Origin: an uncultured Collinsella sp.
GTDB lineage: Bacteria; Actinomycetota; Coriobacteriia; Coriobacteriales; Coriobacteriaceae
Direction of reading: 5' to 3'
Assembly: GCA_900549715.1 (NCBI GenBank)
Contig: URPK01000010.1
Coordinates: 16,615-80,614, forward strand
DNA length: 64,000 nucleotides
In this document: positions 51,831-59,461 of the stretch, piece after piece
Numbering within the stretch: position 1 is the stretch's first letter
Layout of the letters: every line of letters begins with the position of its first letter
The notes under the pieces: generated by a model
Databases searched by the model: none
Seen by the model: only the letters and a program-made list of their open reading frames with translations
What the model was told of the DNA's origin: nothing
Made by a program: the position numbers and the translations under genes

Positions 51831-53018
51831 ATGACCGAGCTCCAAGAACTCCGTCGTTATCGTCGCGACCTGCACCGCATTCCGGAGCTCGACTTCGATC
51901 TTCCGCAGACTATCGCCTATATTGAGGGCGTGTTGGCGCCGCTCGCCTGCGAGGTGACCCATCCGTGTCCCAGCTGCGTCTGCGCTTTCTTCGATGCCGG
52001 CACGGGCGCCGCGCATGCCACGGCGATTCGCGCCGATATGGACGCCCTGCCCATTGCGGAGGCGACGGGCGCGGCCTTTGCCTCGACGCATCCCGGAAAG
52101 ATGCACGCTTGCGGACACGATGGACACATGGCCATGGCGCTTGCGGCGGCAACCTTCGTCGACCGTACGATCCGTGAGCAGCCGGGCGCCATTAAGCGCA
52201 ATGTGCTCTTTGTGTTTCAGCCGGCCGAGGAGACGACTGGTGGCGCCAAGACGGTGTGCGAGAGCGGCGTATTCGAGCGCTACGGGGCGGATCGCATCTT
52301 TGGCTTCCACGTATGGCCCGATTTACCCGCCGGCACGTTGGCGAGCTGTTCCGGTCCGCTGCTGGCGCGCTCAAGCGAGACGCACATTCATATCCATGGC
52401 GCGAGCATCCATATCGCCAAGACCTACGGCGTTCCAGTCGAGGAATCGCATGATGCCGCGCTGGCAGCGGCCAAGTTCTTGGTTTCCGAGCGCAAGCTCA
52501 TGGACGAGTTAGGTGCCGACGAGCCCTGCATTGGTAAGTTCGGCCTGCTGCAGGCTGGCACCGTCTGCAATGCGGTGGCGGGGGAGGCCCATGTGGCTGG
52601 CAGCCTCCGCGTATTTACGGACGGTATGTTCGACCGTGCGCGCGAGGGCGTGCGCCGCGTGTTGGACGAGGTCTGCGCCGCAACAGGCTGTACGTACGAC
52701 CTCGACTTTGCCGAGGGCTATCCGCCGGTCGATAACGACCCCGAGCTGTTCGCCCACATTGCGCCTGCCTTGTCCGAGCTGCAACTTGTGGACGAGCCAC
52801 TGCTAATCGCCGAGGACTTCGCCTTCTATCAGCGCCATCTGCCGGGTGTGTTCTTCCTGCTGGGTACGGGCATGCCGGAGGGACAAGAAAACCCGATCGA
52901 TTCGGATGGCTGCCCCGCCTATGCCACGAGCGCCCTGCATACCGATACCATGCTCTTTGACGAGGAAATCCTGCTCAAAGGTCTCGATGTCTACAAACGA
53001 TTGCTTTTGCTTGCTTAA
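51831..53018 (+). CDS. M20 amidohydrolase, probable N-acetyl-LL-DAP deacetylase
   Basis: A 395-residue M20D metallopeptidase. Metal ligands are visible in IRADMDALPI, HACGHDGHMAM, QPAEETTGGA and ALHTDT (near the end). The family includes hippurate hydrolases, IAA-amino-acid hydrolases and N-acetyl-diaminopimelate deacetylase. Because it is divergent from the lysA-dapA-dapB-dapH operon and that operon contains DapH, N-acetyl-LL-DAP deacetylase is the best fit. The start at 51831 follows AAAGGA; an ATG at 51816 precedes that site. Confidence 0.88.
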   Translation: MTELQELRRYRRDLHRIPELDFDLPQTIAYIEGVLAPLACEVTHPCPSCVCAFFDAGTGAAHATAIRADMDALPIAEATGAAFASTHPGKMHACGHDGHMAMALAAATFVDRTIREQPGAIKRNVLFVFQPAEETTGGAKTVCESGVFERYGADRIFGFHVWPDLPAGTLASCSGPLLARSSETHIHIHGASIHIAKTYGVPVEESHDAALAAAKFLVSERKLMDELGADEPCIGKFGLLQAGTVCNAVAGEAHVAGSLRVFTDGMFDRAREGVRRVLDEVCAATGCTYDLDFAEGYPPVDNDPELFAHIAPALSELQLVDEPLLIAEDFAFYQRHLPGVFFLLGTGMPEGQENPIDSDGCPAYATSALHTDTMLFDEEILLKGLDVYKRLLLLA

Positions 53019-53025
53019 GTGTCGA

Positions 53026-53068
53026 AGAATACCTGTTCTAGAAAACACGAACAGATGTACGGTATAAT
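53026..53068 (+). promoter_or_regulatory. LexA-like boxes and -10 element upstream of higA
   Basis: AGAATACCTGTTCT (53026-53039) and CGAACAGATGTACG (53048-53061) both resemble the LexA box seen at 17841. A TATAAT (53063-53068) lies just after them. This suggests SOS control of the antitoxin/toxin-remnant region. Confidence 0.5.
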
Positions 53069-53123
53069 AGAGATGTAAGTCTATAGAAACGTTTGACGTT
53101 ATTAACGTAAGGCGATACTATGA

Positions 53124-53210
53124 TTGCATCTTAACGAGCGCTATCGGGTCTGTTTTGAGTGGAGACAGGGGATGGCTTGGAATGTCGAAATCGTCGATTA
53201 TCACAAGTGA
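53124..53210 (+). pseudogene. Remnant of a HigB (RelE-type) toxin gene
   Basis: In the frame ending at the TGA of 53208-53210, 28 codons read LHLNERYRVCFEWRQG then MAWNVEIVDYHK. This closely follows the C-terminus of HigB toxins, which end in an RWRICFxW...DVEIVDYH-type sequence. An in-frame stop lies at 53121-53123, and no preceding HigB sequence fits between here and the M20 gene. The toxin therefore seems to have lost about two thirds of its length. The fragment overlaps the start of the intact HigA gene by 29 bp. Confidence 0.7.
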
Positions 53211-53523
53211 TGAGACTGCGTTCGATTTGCTGCCGCCGGTGACTCCTGGTGAGCTTCTCAAAGAGGAATTTCTTGTCCCCATGGGCATTTCTCAATATCG
53301 CCTTGCTAAGGAGACCGGGATTCCGGCTCAACGCATTGGACAGATTATCTTGGGAAGGCGTCGTGTGACGGCCGACACCGACCTTCGCCTTTGCCGCTAC
53401 TTTGGCCTGACGGATGGTTATTGGCTGCGCGCTCAGATAGCGTTTGATCTCGAGGCGGAGAAGAGACGCATCGAGCCGGAACTGGATAAGATTGTTCCTG
53501 TCCAGCAGGCTATTGCATTGTAG
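53182..53523 (+). CDS. higA: HigA-family antitoxin (HTH), orphan
   Basis: A 113-residue HigA antitoxin: PPVTPGELLKEEFLVPMGISQYRLAKETGIPAQRIGQIILGRRRVTADTDLRLCRYFG is the family's Xre-type helix-turn-helix core. HigA binds its own promoter and neutralises HigB; here only a C-terminal piece of HigB remains upstream. It may therefore persist as a free-standing repressor or anti-addiction module. ATG 53182 is the only sensible start, since the next Met is inside the HTH. Confidence 0.87.
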   Translation: MSKSSIITSDETAFDLLPPVTPGELLKEEFLVPMGISQYRLAKETGIPAQRIGQIILGRRRVTADTDLRLCRYFGLTDGYWLRAQIAFDLEAEKRRIEPELDKIVPVQQAIAL

Positions 53524-53552
53524 TGTTCAAAGATGTTGAGGTTGGAGTGACG

Positions 53553-53873
53553 ATGAAGCGCCGACAGACTGCCGTTTATAGTCCGGGTGGATGCGGGTGC
53601 GGCTTGCTTCTGCTCCCGGTTATTGCTGTGAGCATTGGCGTGATGTTTGCGCTTGCTGGACTGGCCGCGGCGGCGCTTGTGCTGTTGATTGTGGCCATTG
53701 GCGTGACGGTTTGGCTCTGCCGCAATCGCGAGCGACGCCGTGTCGACGGCAAAACCAATGTCGGCTGGGTCGTATTCCTGGTCATTGCGTACCCGCTGAG
53801 TGTCAGCTACCTGGTGTTCTTTGCCCTGTTGATGATCAGTGCCTTTACCGGGGAATCCGTCACGGTGGGTTGA
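53553..53873 (+). CDS. Small membrane protein, unknown function
   Basis: A 106-residue protein with three hydrophobic segments, about residues 18-33, 34-53 and 74-98, and a basic patch (CRNRERRRVDGKT) between the second and third. The segment GGCGCGLLLLP near the N-terminus is Gly/Cys-rich. No family is recognised. The start at 53553 follows GTTGGAG, 29 bp after higA. Confidence 0.55.
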   Translation: MKRRQTAVYSPGGCGCGLLLLPVIAVSIGVMFALAGLAAAALVLLIVAIGVTVWLCRNRERRRVDGKTNVGWVVFLVIAYPLSVSYLVFFALLMISAFTGESVTVG

Positions 53874-53978
53874 TGTGCTGCCAGCAGACGGTCGTGCAAA
53901 GTGCGTTTGCTCGGCGTTTTGATAACTGCATTGGCCGTTTATCGTATCTTTAGCTCTCAGCTAATGAATTCAAGTTCA

Positions 53979-54032
53979 ATCCTTCCTACGATGTGCTGTG
54001 TGCCGGCGCGGTAGCCGGATCGTAGGAAGGAT
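53979..54032 (+). promoter_or_regulatory. Hairpin sequestering the ribosome-binding site of the lipoprotein gene
   Basis: ATCCTTCCTACGA (53979-53991) pairs perfectly with TCGTAGGAAGGAT (54020-54032). The 3' arm contains the ribosome-binding site GGAAGG of the gene starting at 54035. The loop carries a nested CCGG-type stem. In mRNA this would hide the site, so an RNA thermometer or protein- or ligand-controlled switch is possible. Confidence 0.6.
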
Positions 54033-54034
54033 GC

Positions 54035-54580
54035 ATGATGAAAAAGCTCGAAAACGAAGTGCTGCTGAGCCGTCGCGCTGCGCTTGGCGCGTTCGCCACC
54101 GTTGCCTTGGGGACTGCCGGCCTGCTTGCGGGCTGTGGCAGCGATAAGGCGACCGTTATCGAGGACGCCGGCGACGCAGATAAGAAGGAGGAGTCGAAAA
54201 AGGAGGAACAGCCAACGACCGACCTGGCCGTCGGCACGACCGTGACCACGGCTGCCGGTCTTTCCGTTACTGTCGATTCCGTGCAGACCGGGCTTACCAA
54301 TTTTGACGGTTCGACCATGACGGGCATTCACGTCACGTACGTCAACAATGGCGATGAGGGCGCGGATTACAATGTCTACGACTGGAAGGGCGAGGACGCC
54401 AACGGCGCCCAGCAGAACCAGGGCTATTACAGCGAAGGCTCTGACGAGCTGCAGTCTGGCACCCTTGCCGCCGGCGGCTCCGTTGCGGGCAATATTTACT
54501 TTGACGGCGACATCAAGAAGGCCCTGTATTTTGCCAACATGCTCGAAAAGACCGCGACTGCTAGCTGGGTGCTTGCTTAG
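54035..54580 (+). CDS. DUF4352-like lipoprotein
   Basis: A 181-residue exported lipoprotein. A twin-Arg-containing signal (LSRRAALGAFATVALGTAGLLAGC) places the lipidated Cys at residue 34. A charged linker (ADKKEESKKEEQP) leads to an immunoglobulin-like domain typical of DUF4352 (LAVGTTVTTAAGLSVTVDSV ... VTYVNNGDEG). Such domains are seen in surface proteins and telokin-like modules; a specific ligand is not known. The ribosome-binding site lies in a stable hairpin. Confidence 0.78.
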   Translation: MMKKLENEVLLSRRAALGAFATVALGTAGLLAGCGSDKATVIEDAGDADKKEESKKEEQPTTDLAVGTTVTTAAGLSVTVDSVQTGLTNFDGSTMTGIHVTYVNNGDEGADYNVYDWKGEDANGAQQNQGYYSEGSDELQSGTLAAGGSVAGNIYFDGDIKKALYFANMLEKTATASWVLA

Positions 54581-54618
54581 CGTGTTGATGCCGTTGGGTC
54601 GTTTGGAGGTGAGGCCGC

Positions 54619-55041
54619 GTGCCCGATAAAAAGCTGACGGACGAGTTGCTCAACGAGCTTCTTGATGCGCCGAGTATCGATGGCTATATCAAGGAACACG
54701 ACTTTGCCGCCCCGTCGCTTTCGGATTACTTAAAGCAGTTGCTGCAAGAGAAGGGGCTCGAGCGTTCGCGCGTGGTGCGTATGGCCGACCTCAACGAGAC
54801 TTTTGGCTATCAGATCTTTACCGGTTCGCGCAATCCGAGCCGCAATAAGGTGCTGCAGATTGCCTTTGCAATGGCGCTGTCGATGAAAGAGACCAACCGC
54901 GCCCTGACGGCTGCCGGAGTGAGCGTCCTCAACTGCAAGGACCGTCGCGATGCAATCATTATCTTTTGCATCGACCGTGGCTGTAGCCTCCAAAAGGTCA
55001 ATGAAGAGCTGTATCGCTTTGGCGAGGAAACGGTGAGTTAG
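54619..55041 (+). CDS. Helix-turn-helix protein paired with a Ser/Thr kinase gene
   Basis: A 140-residue protein starting at GTG behind TTGGAGGT. The segment SLSDYLKQLLQEKGLERSRVVRMADLNETFGYQIFTGSRNPSRNKVLQIAFAM looks like an Xre-type helix-turn-helix, with an unusual extended second helix. The C-terminal part (NCKDRRDAIIIFCIDRGCSLQKVNEELYRFGEE) is helical. Adjacent Ser/Thr kinase genes are a recurring context for such proteins in anaerobic Gram-positive bacteria, suggesting it may be a kinase substrate or regulator. No DNA target is known. Confidence 0.65.
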   Translation: MPDKKLTDELLNELLDAPSIDGYIKEHDFAAPSLSDYLKQLLQEKGLERSRVVRMADLNETFGYQIFTGSRNPSRNKVLQIAFAMALSMKETNRALTAAGVSVLNCKDRRDAIIIFCIDRGCSLQKVNEELYRFGEETVS

Positions 55042-55090
55042 TGGCCGATGGCTGAGCCGGTTGTGTCACCAGAATAACCATGCAAACGAA

Positions 55091-55124
55091 CGGGGCGCGG
55101 ACAACATGGGGTGTCCGCGCCCCG
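55091..55124. promoter_or_regulatory. Stable hairpin upstream of the kinase gene
   Basis: CGGGGCGCGGACA pairs with TGTCCGCGCCCCG around ACATGGGG, ending 16 bp before the kinase start. There is no T tract, so it is not a typical terminator. Confidence 0.55.
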
Positions 55125-55140
55125 CGTTATGATGGACGCT

Positions 55141-56541
55141 ATGGATACTCAGAGCCCAACATATTCCGATGATGAGCTGACCGCTTCGCTTGTCGAGCAT
55201 TTGGCGTCGCTCGACCGCGATAACAGCTATCGTGTGGGGCGCGTGCTCAAGCTCTCGGATGTCGAGACGACCGAACTCGTCTATTTTGAGGGCTCTGGTG
55301 GCGGGTCTCTCGGCCCCTTTGTCCGCAAGCGCATCGATGCTTCGGTGCAGATTGGCGGAGCATATGAGCGCCTGTTTGCGGCCCAGCGCGCCGGTCGTCG
55401 TTTTGAGCACCTGCCCCGAATCGTCGATTGCCGCCGTGTGGGCGACGAGCACGACGTGGTGATGGAGTATGTCGAAGGCGAGACACTCGAGGCGTTGGTG
55501 GGACGCTTGGGGGCGACGCCCGATTATGCCCGCAGGCTGTATCCCGTTTTGTGTGAAGCGGTAGGCGAGCTACATGCTGGTTTTGCAGCTGCGGGGGAGC
55601 CGGGGGTACCGGTAATCCACCGCGACCTTAAACCCTCGAACATCATCGTATCGGGCGTGAGGTATGCGGCCGATGCCGGCATGACCTTCTCGTCGCTGGT
55701 GATTATCGACCTGGGAATCGCGCGGGTGTGGCGTGACGGGGCCGATGCCGACACGGTTAAGTTTGGAACGCGACCCTATGCGCCACCCGAGCAGTTTGGG
55801 TTTGGGCAGACGAGCGTCCGCAGCGATATTTACGCGCTTGGCGCACTGCTGTTCTTTTGCCTGACGGGAACTGACCCCAAACCGGGGCGGGACATACGCG
55901 AGCAATGCGAGATGCACGGTATGCCAACCCCGCTTGCCGATGCGGTTTGCATGGCGATGGCGCTCGATCCGGCTAAGCGCTTTGCGAGCGCAAAGGCACT
56001 GGGGCATGCTGCGCGTGCGGCGTATGAGCTATGTCTCCCTGCACCGTCGCCCGTGACCTTTTCTGCTGCCAGTGCGCCCCGGGTCGCGGCGTCACAGGTG
56101 CAGCGGGTACAGCAGCCGGTTGCCCTCACGCTTCCGTCTTCTGTAAACCGGCGTTCGATCGTCTCTCCTGTGACGTCCAAATGTGCGCGTCTGCTCTCGC
56201 GTATCCCCGAGCCCGTGGGGCGCATATGGAACGGATGCGTCTATGCGACAACATTGTTGCTGCTGATGGGAAGCCATTTTGCGGTATTTACGCCGACGGG
56301 CGAAAACAGAAACTATCCAACGTGGTTTTTGGCACTTGAGTATTTCTTTATGGTCGATGGCCTGGTGCTGCTCATTACATTCGGAATGCTCGACCGGCGT
56401 AGGCTTCGACGTCGTTTTCCCGTACTCGATCGGTATCGGGGGAGTGCTTTTGCCGAACTATGGTTCAAGGCGCTCGGGTTTATGTTTGCCGTCATGTGTG
56501 TCGTCGTTGTTATCGGCAACGCGACGGGCGTCGTCTCCTAG
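55141..56541 (+). CDS. Membrane Ser/Thr protein kinase
   Basis: A 466-residue Hanks-type kinase. The catalytic core spans about residues 30-305: Lys63 in PFVRKRID, HRDLKPSN (160-167), DLGIARV (190-196, replacing DFG) and GTRPYAPPEQF. A classical Gly-rich loop is poorly conserved (GSGGGS). Three hydrophobic segments at the C-terminus (VYATTLLLLMGSHFAVF, ALEYFFMVDGLVLLITFGML, GFMFAVMCVVVVIG) anchor it, with the kinase in the cytosol. There are no PASTA domains, so it is not PrkC/PknB of the cell-wall type. The start is uncertain: 55141 or 55129. Confidence 0.85.
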   Translation: MDTQSPTYSDDELTASLVEHLASLDRDNSYRVGRVLKLSDVETTELVYFEGSGGGSLGPFVRKRIDASVQIGGAYERLFAAQRAGRRFEHLPRIVDCRRVGDEHDVVMEYVEGETLEALVGRLGATPDYARRLYPVLCEAVGELHAGFAAAGEPGVPVIHRDLKPSNIIVSGVRYAADAGMTFSSLVIIDLGIARVWRDGADADTVKFGTRPYAPPEQFGFGQTSVRSDIYALGALLFFCLTGTDPKPGRDIREQCEMHGMPTPLADAVCMAMALDPAKRFASAKALGHAARAAYELCLPAPSPVTFSAASAPRVAASQVQRVQQPVALTLPSSVNRRSIVSPVTSKCARLLSRIPEPVGRIWNGCVYATTLLLLMGSHFAVFTPTGENRNYPTWFLALEYFFMVDGLVLLITFGMLDRRRLRRRFPVLDRYRGSAFAELWFKALGFMFAVMCVVVVIGNATGVVS

Positions 56542-56548
56542 ATATACG

Positions 56549-56577
56549 AAAAAGGGCCCCGTTTGGGGCCCTTTGCA
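56549..56577. terminator. Bidirectional terminator
   Basis: AAAGGGCCCC pairs with GGGGCCCTTT around GTTT between convergent genes. Confidence 0.88.
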
Positions 56578-56593
56578 GTTGAGGCTTGCGAGC

Positions 56594-57727
56594 CTAAATG
56601 CGGTTCATCTGGCCGGCGACCTTGTTGTACCAGTCCTGCCACGTGGGCGGGCAGTACTTCTTGGCGGCTGCCGGGGTAAGCGTGGAGCCATAGTTGGCGC
56701 CCAGGTAGGCAACGTGGGCGGAGACACCCTCGCTCCAGCTGCCAAAGCTACGCCAACCACCGCCGCGGGCACTCCAGCCCCAGGCGTTATAGGAGCCGGC
56801 GCAATAGAGGCCTTTGCTGCTCTCGATGCAGGCGATGGCGGGGGACCAACGGGGGTCGACGCCGGTATTCCAGGCGGCGACGGCAAAGTTATAGCCCTGG
56901 CCTGCCATGGGGGAACCGGCGAGGTAGTTGTCGATGCGGCTTGTCCACTCGTTGATAAACGAGTCGTAATCGGCGTTGCCGGTATTGGGTTTGTTCACCG
57001 TGGTGTCGATGGTGGTGTTGGAGTTGGTGGCCTGACTGTTGGAGTTATTGCCACTCACGCCGGTACCCGCGAGCTTCTCGGCGGCAGCGGCCTTGTCGGC
57101 CTCGAGCTTTGCCAGCTCGGCGGCATTTTCCTGCTCGGCCTTTGCCTGCGCCTCGCTGCGGAGCTGCTGAGCCTGCGCCAGCGCATCCTCGGCATTTTTC
57201 TGCTCGCCCTCGAGTTGAGACTTGGCCTGCTCGAGCTCGGTTTTGTTCTGCTCGAGCTCGGTTTGCATCTTGTTAAGCTCTTCGATCTCGTCGACGCTCG
57301 AGCTCGTAATCTGGTTGGTGTACTTGCAGGTGGTGATAAAGTCGCCCAGGCTTTGCGTGTTCACCAGGAAGCTCACGATGGGGCTGGTGCCCTTCTGGTA
57401 CTTATACAGATCGCGCATGGCGGAGCTTGCCTTGGCCTGCTGCTCGGGTAGCTCGGCCTCAATCTTATCGATGTTCGCCTCATTGGAGTCGATCTGCTTT
57501 TGCAGATCCTCGAGCTTGGCACGGGCGTCGTTGTAGGCGCTCGTAGCGTCCTCGATTTTTTTCTGGGCGGCGGAAAGCTGATCCTGCGTTGCCTGCGAGG
57601 CGGCATAGGCCGCGACGGGGGAGAGCATCGGCGTGGCCGTCAGCGCGACGGCGAGCGCGGCGTTCGTGATGATACGAGCCGGCTTCGACGCGATGAGCGC
57701 TGCGGTGCGATGGTTCGAATGCTGCAT
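56594..57727 (-). CDS. PcsB-like secreted protein with coiled coil and lysozyme-like domain
   Basis: A 377-residue exported protein. The signal peptide (about residues 1-43) ends PVAAYAAS. Residues 45-225 form a long coiled coil of the PcsB/CwlO type (AAQKKIEDATSAYNDARAKLEDLQKQID ... SSVDEIEELNKMQTELEQ). An Asn/Ser/Thr linker precedes a C-terminal domain of about 125 residues (FAVAAWNTGVDPRWSPAIACIESSKGLYC ... AYLGANYG ... AAAKKYCPP) that looks lysozyme- or transglycosylase-like. The coiled coil suggests control by FtsEX-type proteins, as inference. The start at 57727 follows AGAGGGA; a TTG at 57742 is less likely. Confidence 0.82.
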   Translation of the reverse strand: MQHSNHRTAALIASKPARIITNAALAVALTATPMLSPVAAYAASQATQDQLSAAQKKIEDATSAYNDARAKLEDLQKQIDSNEANIDKIEAELPEQQAKASSAMRDLYKYQKGTSPIVSFLVNTQSLGDFITTCKYTNQITSSSVDEIEELNKMQTELEQNKTELEQAKSQLEGEQKNAEDALAQAQQLRSEAQAKAEQENAAELAKLEADKAAAAEKLAGTGVSGNNSNSQATNSNTTIDTTVNKPNTGNADYDSFINEWTSRIDNYLAGSPMAGQGYNFAVAAWNTGVDPRWSPAIACIESSKGLYCAGSYNAWGWSARGGGWRSFGSWSEGVSAHVAYLGANYGSTLTPAAAKKYCPPTWQDWYNKVAGQMNRI

Positions 57728-58120
57728 CCAGTCCCTCTGCAATCAATCGTAGGTTATTGGTCGAGGTGTATTCTACTACTGCTTTCGACCTCAACTTGAA
57801 CCTTAAAGGTTCTAAAGGGTCAAGTTGAACTTGAGGCTTTGGCCTTGACCTGCGGGAATGGTGAATTGTTGAGAAACCATAGAGTTCAACTTTAACGTTA
57901 CGGCACCCTGTTTGTGAGGGTTTTGGCTGTAAAAGTTGCCCTCACGTGGGGTTTTGCAACTACAAGGTCCCATCGCGGTGAGCTTGGCCTTCATGCTGGA
58001 TAATTACGCCGATTGCCATAGATACGGTGGAGCTTTGGGTTCCGGCGGCTCGGCACGCTAGAATAAATCAGTTGCACAAAGACCGCCCGTCGTGTGGGCA
58101 GTTCATGATAGGAAGTTTCC
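57728..58120. other. 393-bp divergent intergenic region with hairpins
   Basis: Between the PcsB-like gene (minus) and the ATP-grasp gene (plus). It holds the perfect palindrome TCAAGTTGAACTTGA (57819-57833), an inverted pair TCAACTTGAACC/GGGTCAAGTTGA (57791-57828) and a GTGAGGG/CCCTCAC hairpin (57914-57945). A promoter for the plus-strand operon is likely at TTGGGT (58034) and TAGAAT (58058), 18 bp apart. No gene was found. Confidence 0.5.
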
Positions 58121-59377
58121 ATGGCATTGCAGTTTACAGAGCGCGAGTTTATTCCCGTGCTGCTCGGCGGCGACATCAACGCGTATTCGGTGGCGCGCGC
58201 CTTCTACGAGGAGTATCAGGTCAAGAGCCTGGTCTTTGGCAAGTATCAGACGGGCCCTGCGTATCGCAGCCAGATTATCGACTACACGCCTAACGTGGAT
58301 ATCGACACCATGCCCGTGATGCTTAAGACCGTCAACGGTATCGCTCGGGCACATGCCGAAAAGACGATTGTCCTGATGGGCTGCGGCGATAACTATGTTG
58401 CCCTGGTGGCCCAGGCCAAGGATGCCAACGAGCTGGCGGATAACATCGTTGCGCCTTACGCGCCCTATAGCATGCTTGAGCAGTGCCAGAAGAAGGAGAT
58501 CTTCTACGAGCTGTGCGAGAAGCACGGTGTGCCCTATCCGCATACGTTTACCTTTACCATGGCGATGCTCAACGCTCAGGGTGAGGCTCCCGCCGAGGTG
58601 CTCGACCAGATCGACTTCCCCTACCCGATGATCCTGAAGCCTTCCGACGGCATCATGTGGTGGCAGCATGAGTTCGAGGGTCAGAAGAAGGCTTATGAGA
58701 TTGCCGACCGCGCCGAGTTGGAGCAGGTTATCCGCGATTCCTATGCCAGTGGCTACACCGATGACCTGATTTTGCAGGATCGCGTGCCCGGCAACGACGA
58801 GTACATGCGCGTGCTCACCAGCTATTCTGATCGCAACGGCAAGGTTCGCATGATGTGCCTTGGCCACGTGCTGCTCGAGGAGCATCAGCCCCATGGCGTC
58901 GGTAATCACGCCTGCATCATCACCGAGCCCAATGATGAGCTTATGAGTGGCGTGCGCAAGCTGCTCGAGGACCTTCACTTTGTGGGCTATTCCAACTTTG
59001 ACGTCAAGTATGACGAGCGCGATGGCTCGTTTAAGTTCTTTGACTTTAACACCCGTCAGGGCCGCAGCAACTACTACGTAACCAACAGCGGCTTTAACGT
59101 TGCCAAGTACGTGGTGGATGAGTACGTCTATAACCGCCCGTTTGAGCCGGAGTTTGTGACGGCGAAGGACGAGGCGCTGTGGATGGTCGTTCCCATGGGC
59201 GTCGTCGACAAGTACGTCAAGGCTCCCGAGCTGCGCGCGAAGGTGCATCGTCTTGCCAAGGAGGGCAAGGGCGCCGATCCCTCGTTTATGAAGGGAGACT
59301 TTGTCTTTAACCGCTGGTTGCGCATGTGGCACACCAAACTGCGTCACTATAAGCTGTTCAAGACGTATTACAAGTAG
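58121..59377 (+). CDS. ATP-grasp ligase, D-aspartate ligase-like
   Basis: A 418-residue ATP-grasp enzyme with size and layout of D-aspartate ligase (Asl of Enterococcus faecium), which adds D-Asp to the side chain of the peptidoglycan stem peptide's third residue. Lys173 in PMILKPSDGIMWW, the glycine-free loop region WWQHEFEGQKKA and the metal-binding end KFFDFNTRQGRSNYY fit the fold. The next gene encodes an aspartate racemase that would make the substrate. Other carboxylate-amine ligases are the alternative. The start follows GATAGGAAG. Confidence 0.83.
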   Translation: MALQFTEREFIPVLLGGDINAYSVARAFYEEYQVKSLVFGKYQTGPAYRSQIIDYTPNVDIDTMPVMLKTVNGIARAHAEKTIVLMGCGDNYVALVAQAKDANELADNIVAPYAPYSMLEQCQKKEIFYELCEKHGVPYPHTFTFTMAMLNAQGEAPAEVLDQIDFPYPMILKPSDGIMWWQHEFEGQKKAYEIADRAELEQVIRDSYASGYTDDLILQDRVPGNDEYMRVLTSYSDRNGKVRMMCLGHVLLEEHQPHGVGNHACIITEPNDELMSGVRKLLEDLHFVGYSNFDVKYDERDGSFKFFDFNTRQGRSNYYVTNSGFNVAKYVVDEYVYNRPFEPEFVTAKDEALWMVVPMGVVDKYVKAPELRAKVHRLAKEGKGADPSFMKGDFVFNRWLRMWHTKLRHYKLFKTYYK

Positions 59378-59386
59378 ACGAGCGTG

Positions 59387-59416
59387 GCGCCCGTCCGGTA
59401 TGTATCGGGCGGGCGC
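59387..59416 (+). promoter_or_regulatory. Hairpin between ligase and racemase genes
   Basis: GCGCCCG pairs with CGGGCGC around a 12- to 16-base loop, with no T tract. It may stabilise or partly terminate the message. Confidence 0.4.
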
Positions 59417-59461
59417 GGGTATGATACGCGCAATTGCGTGGGCGTCACCAAGGAGGCGGCG

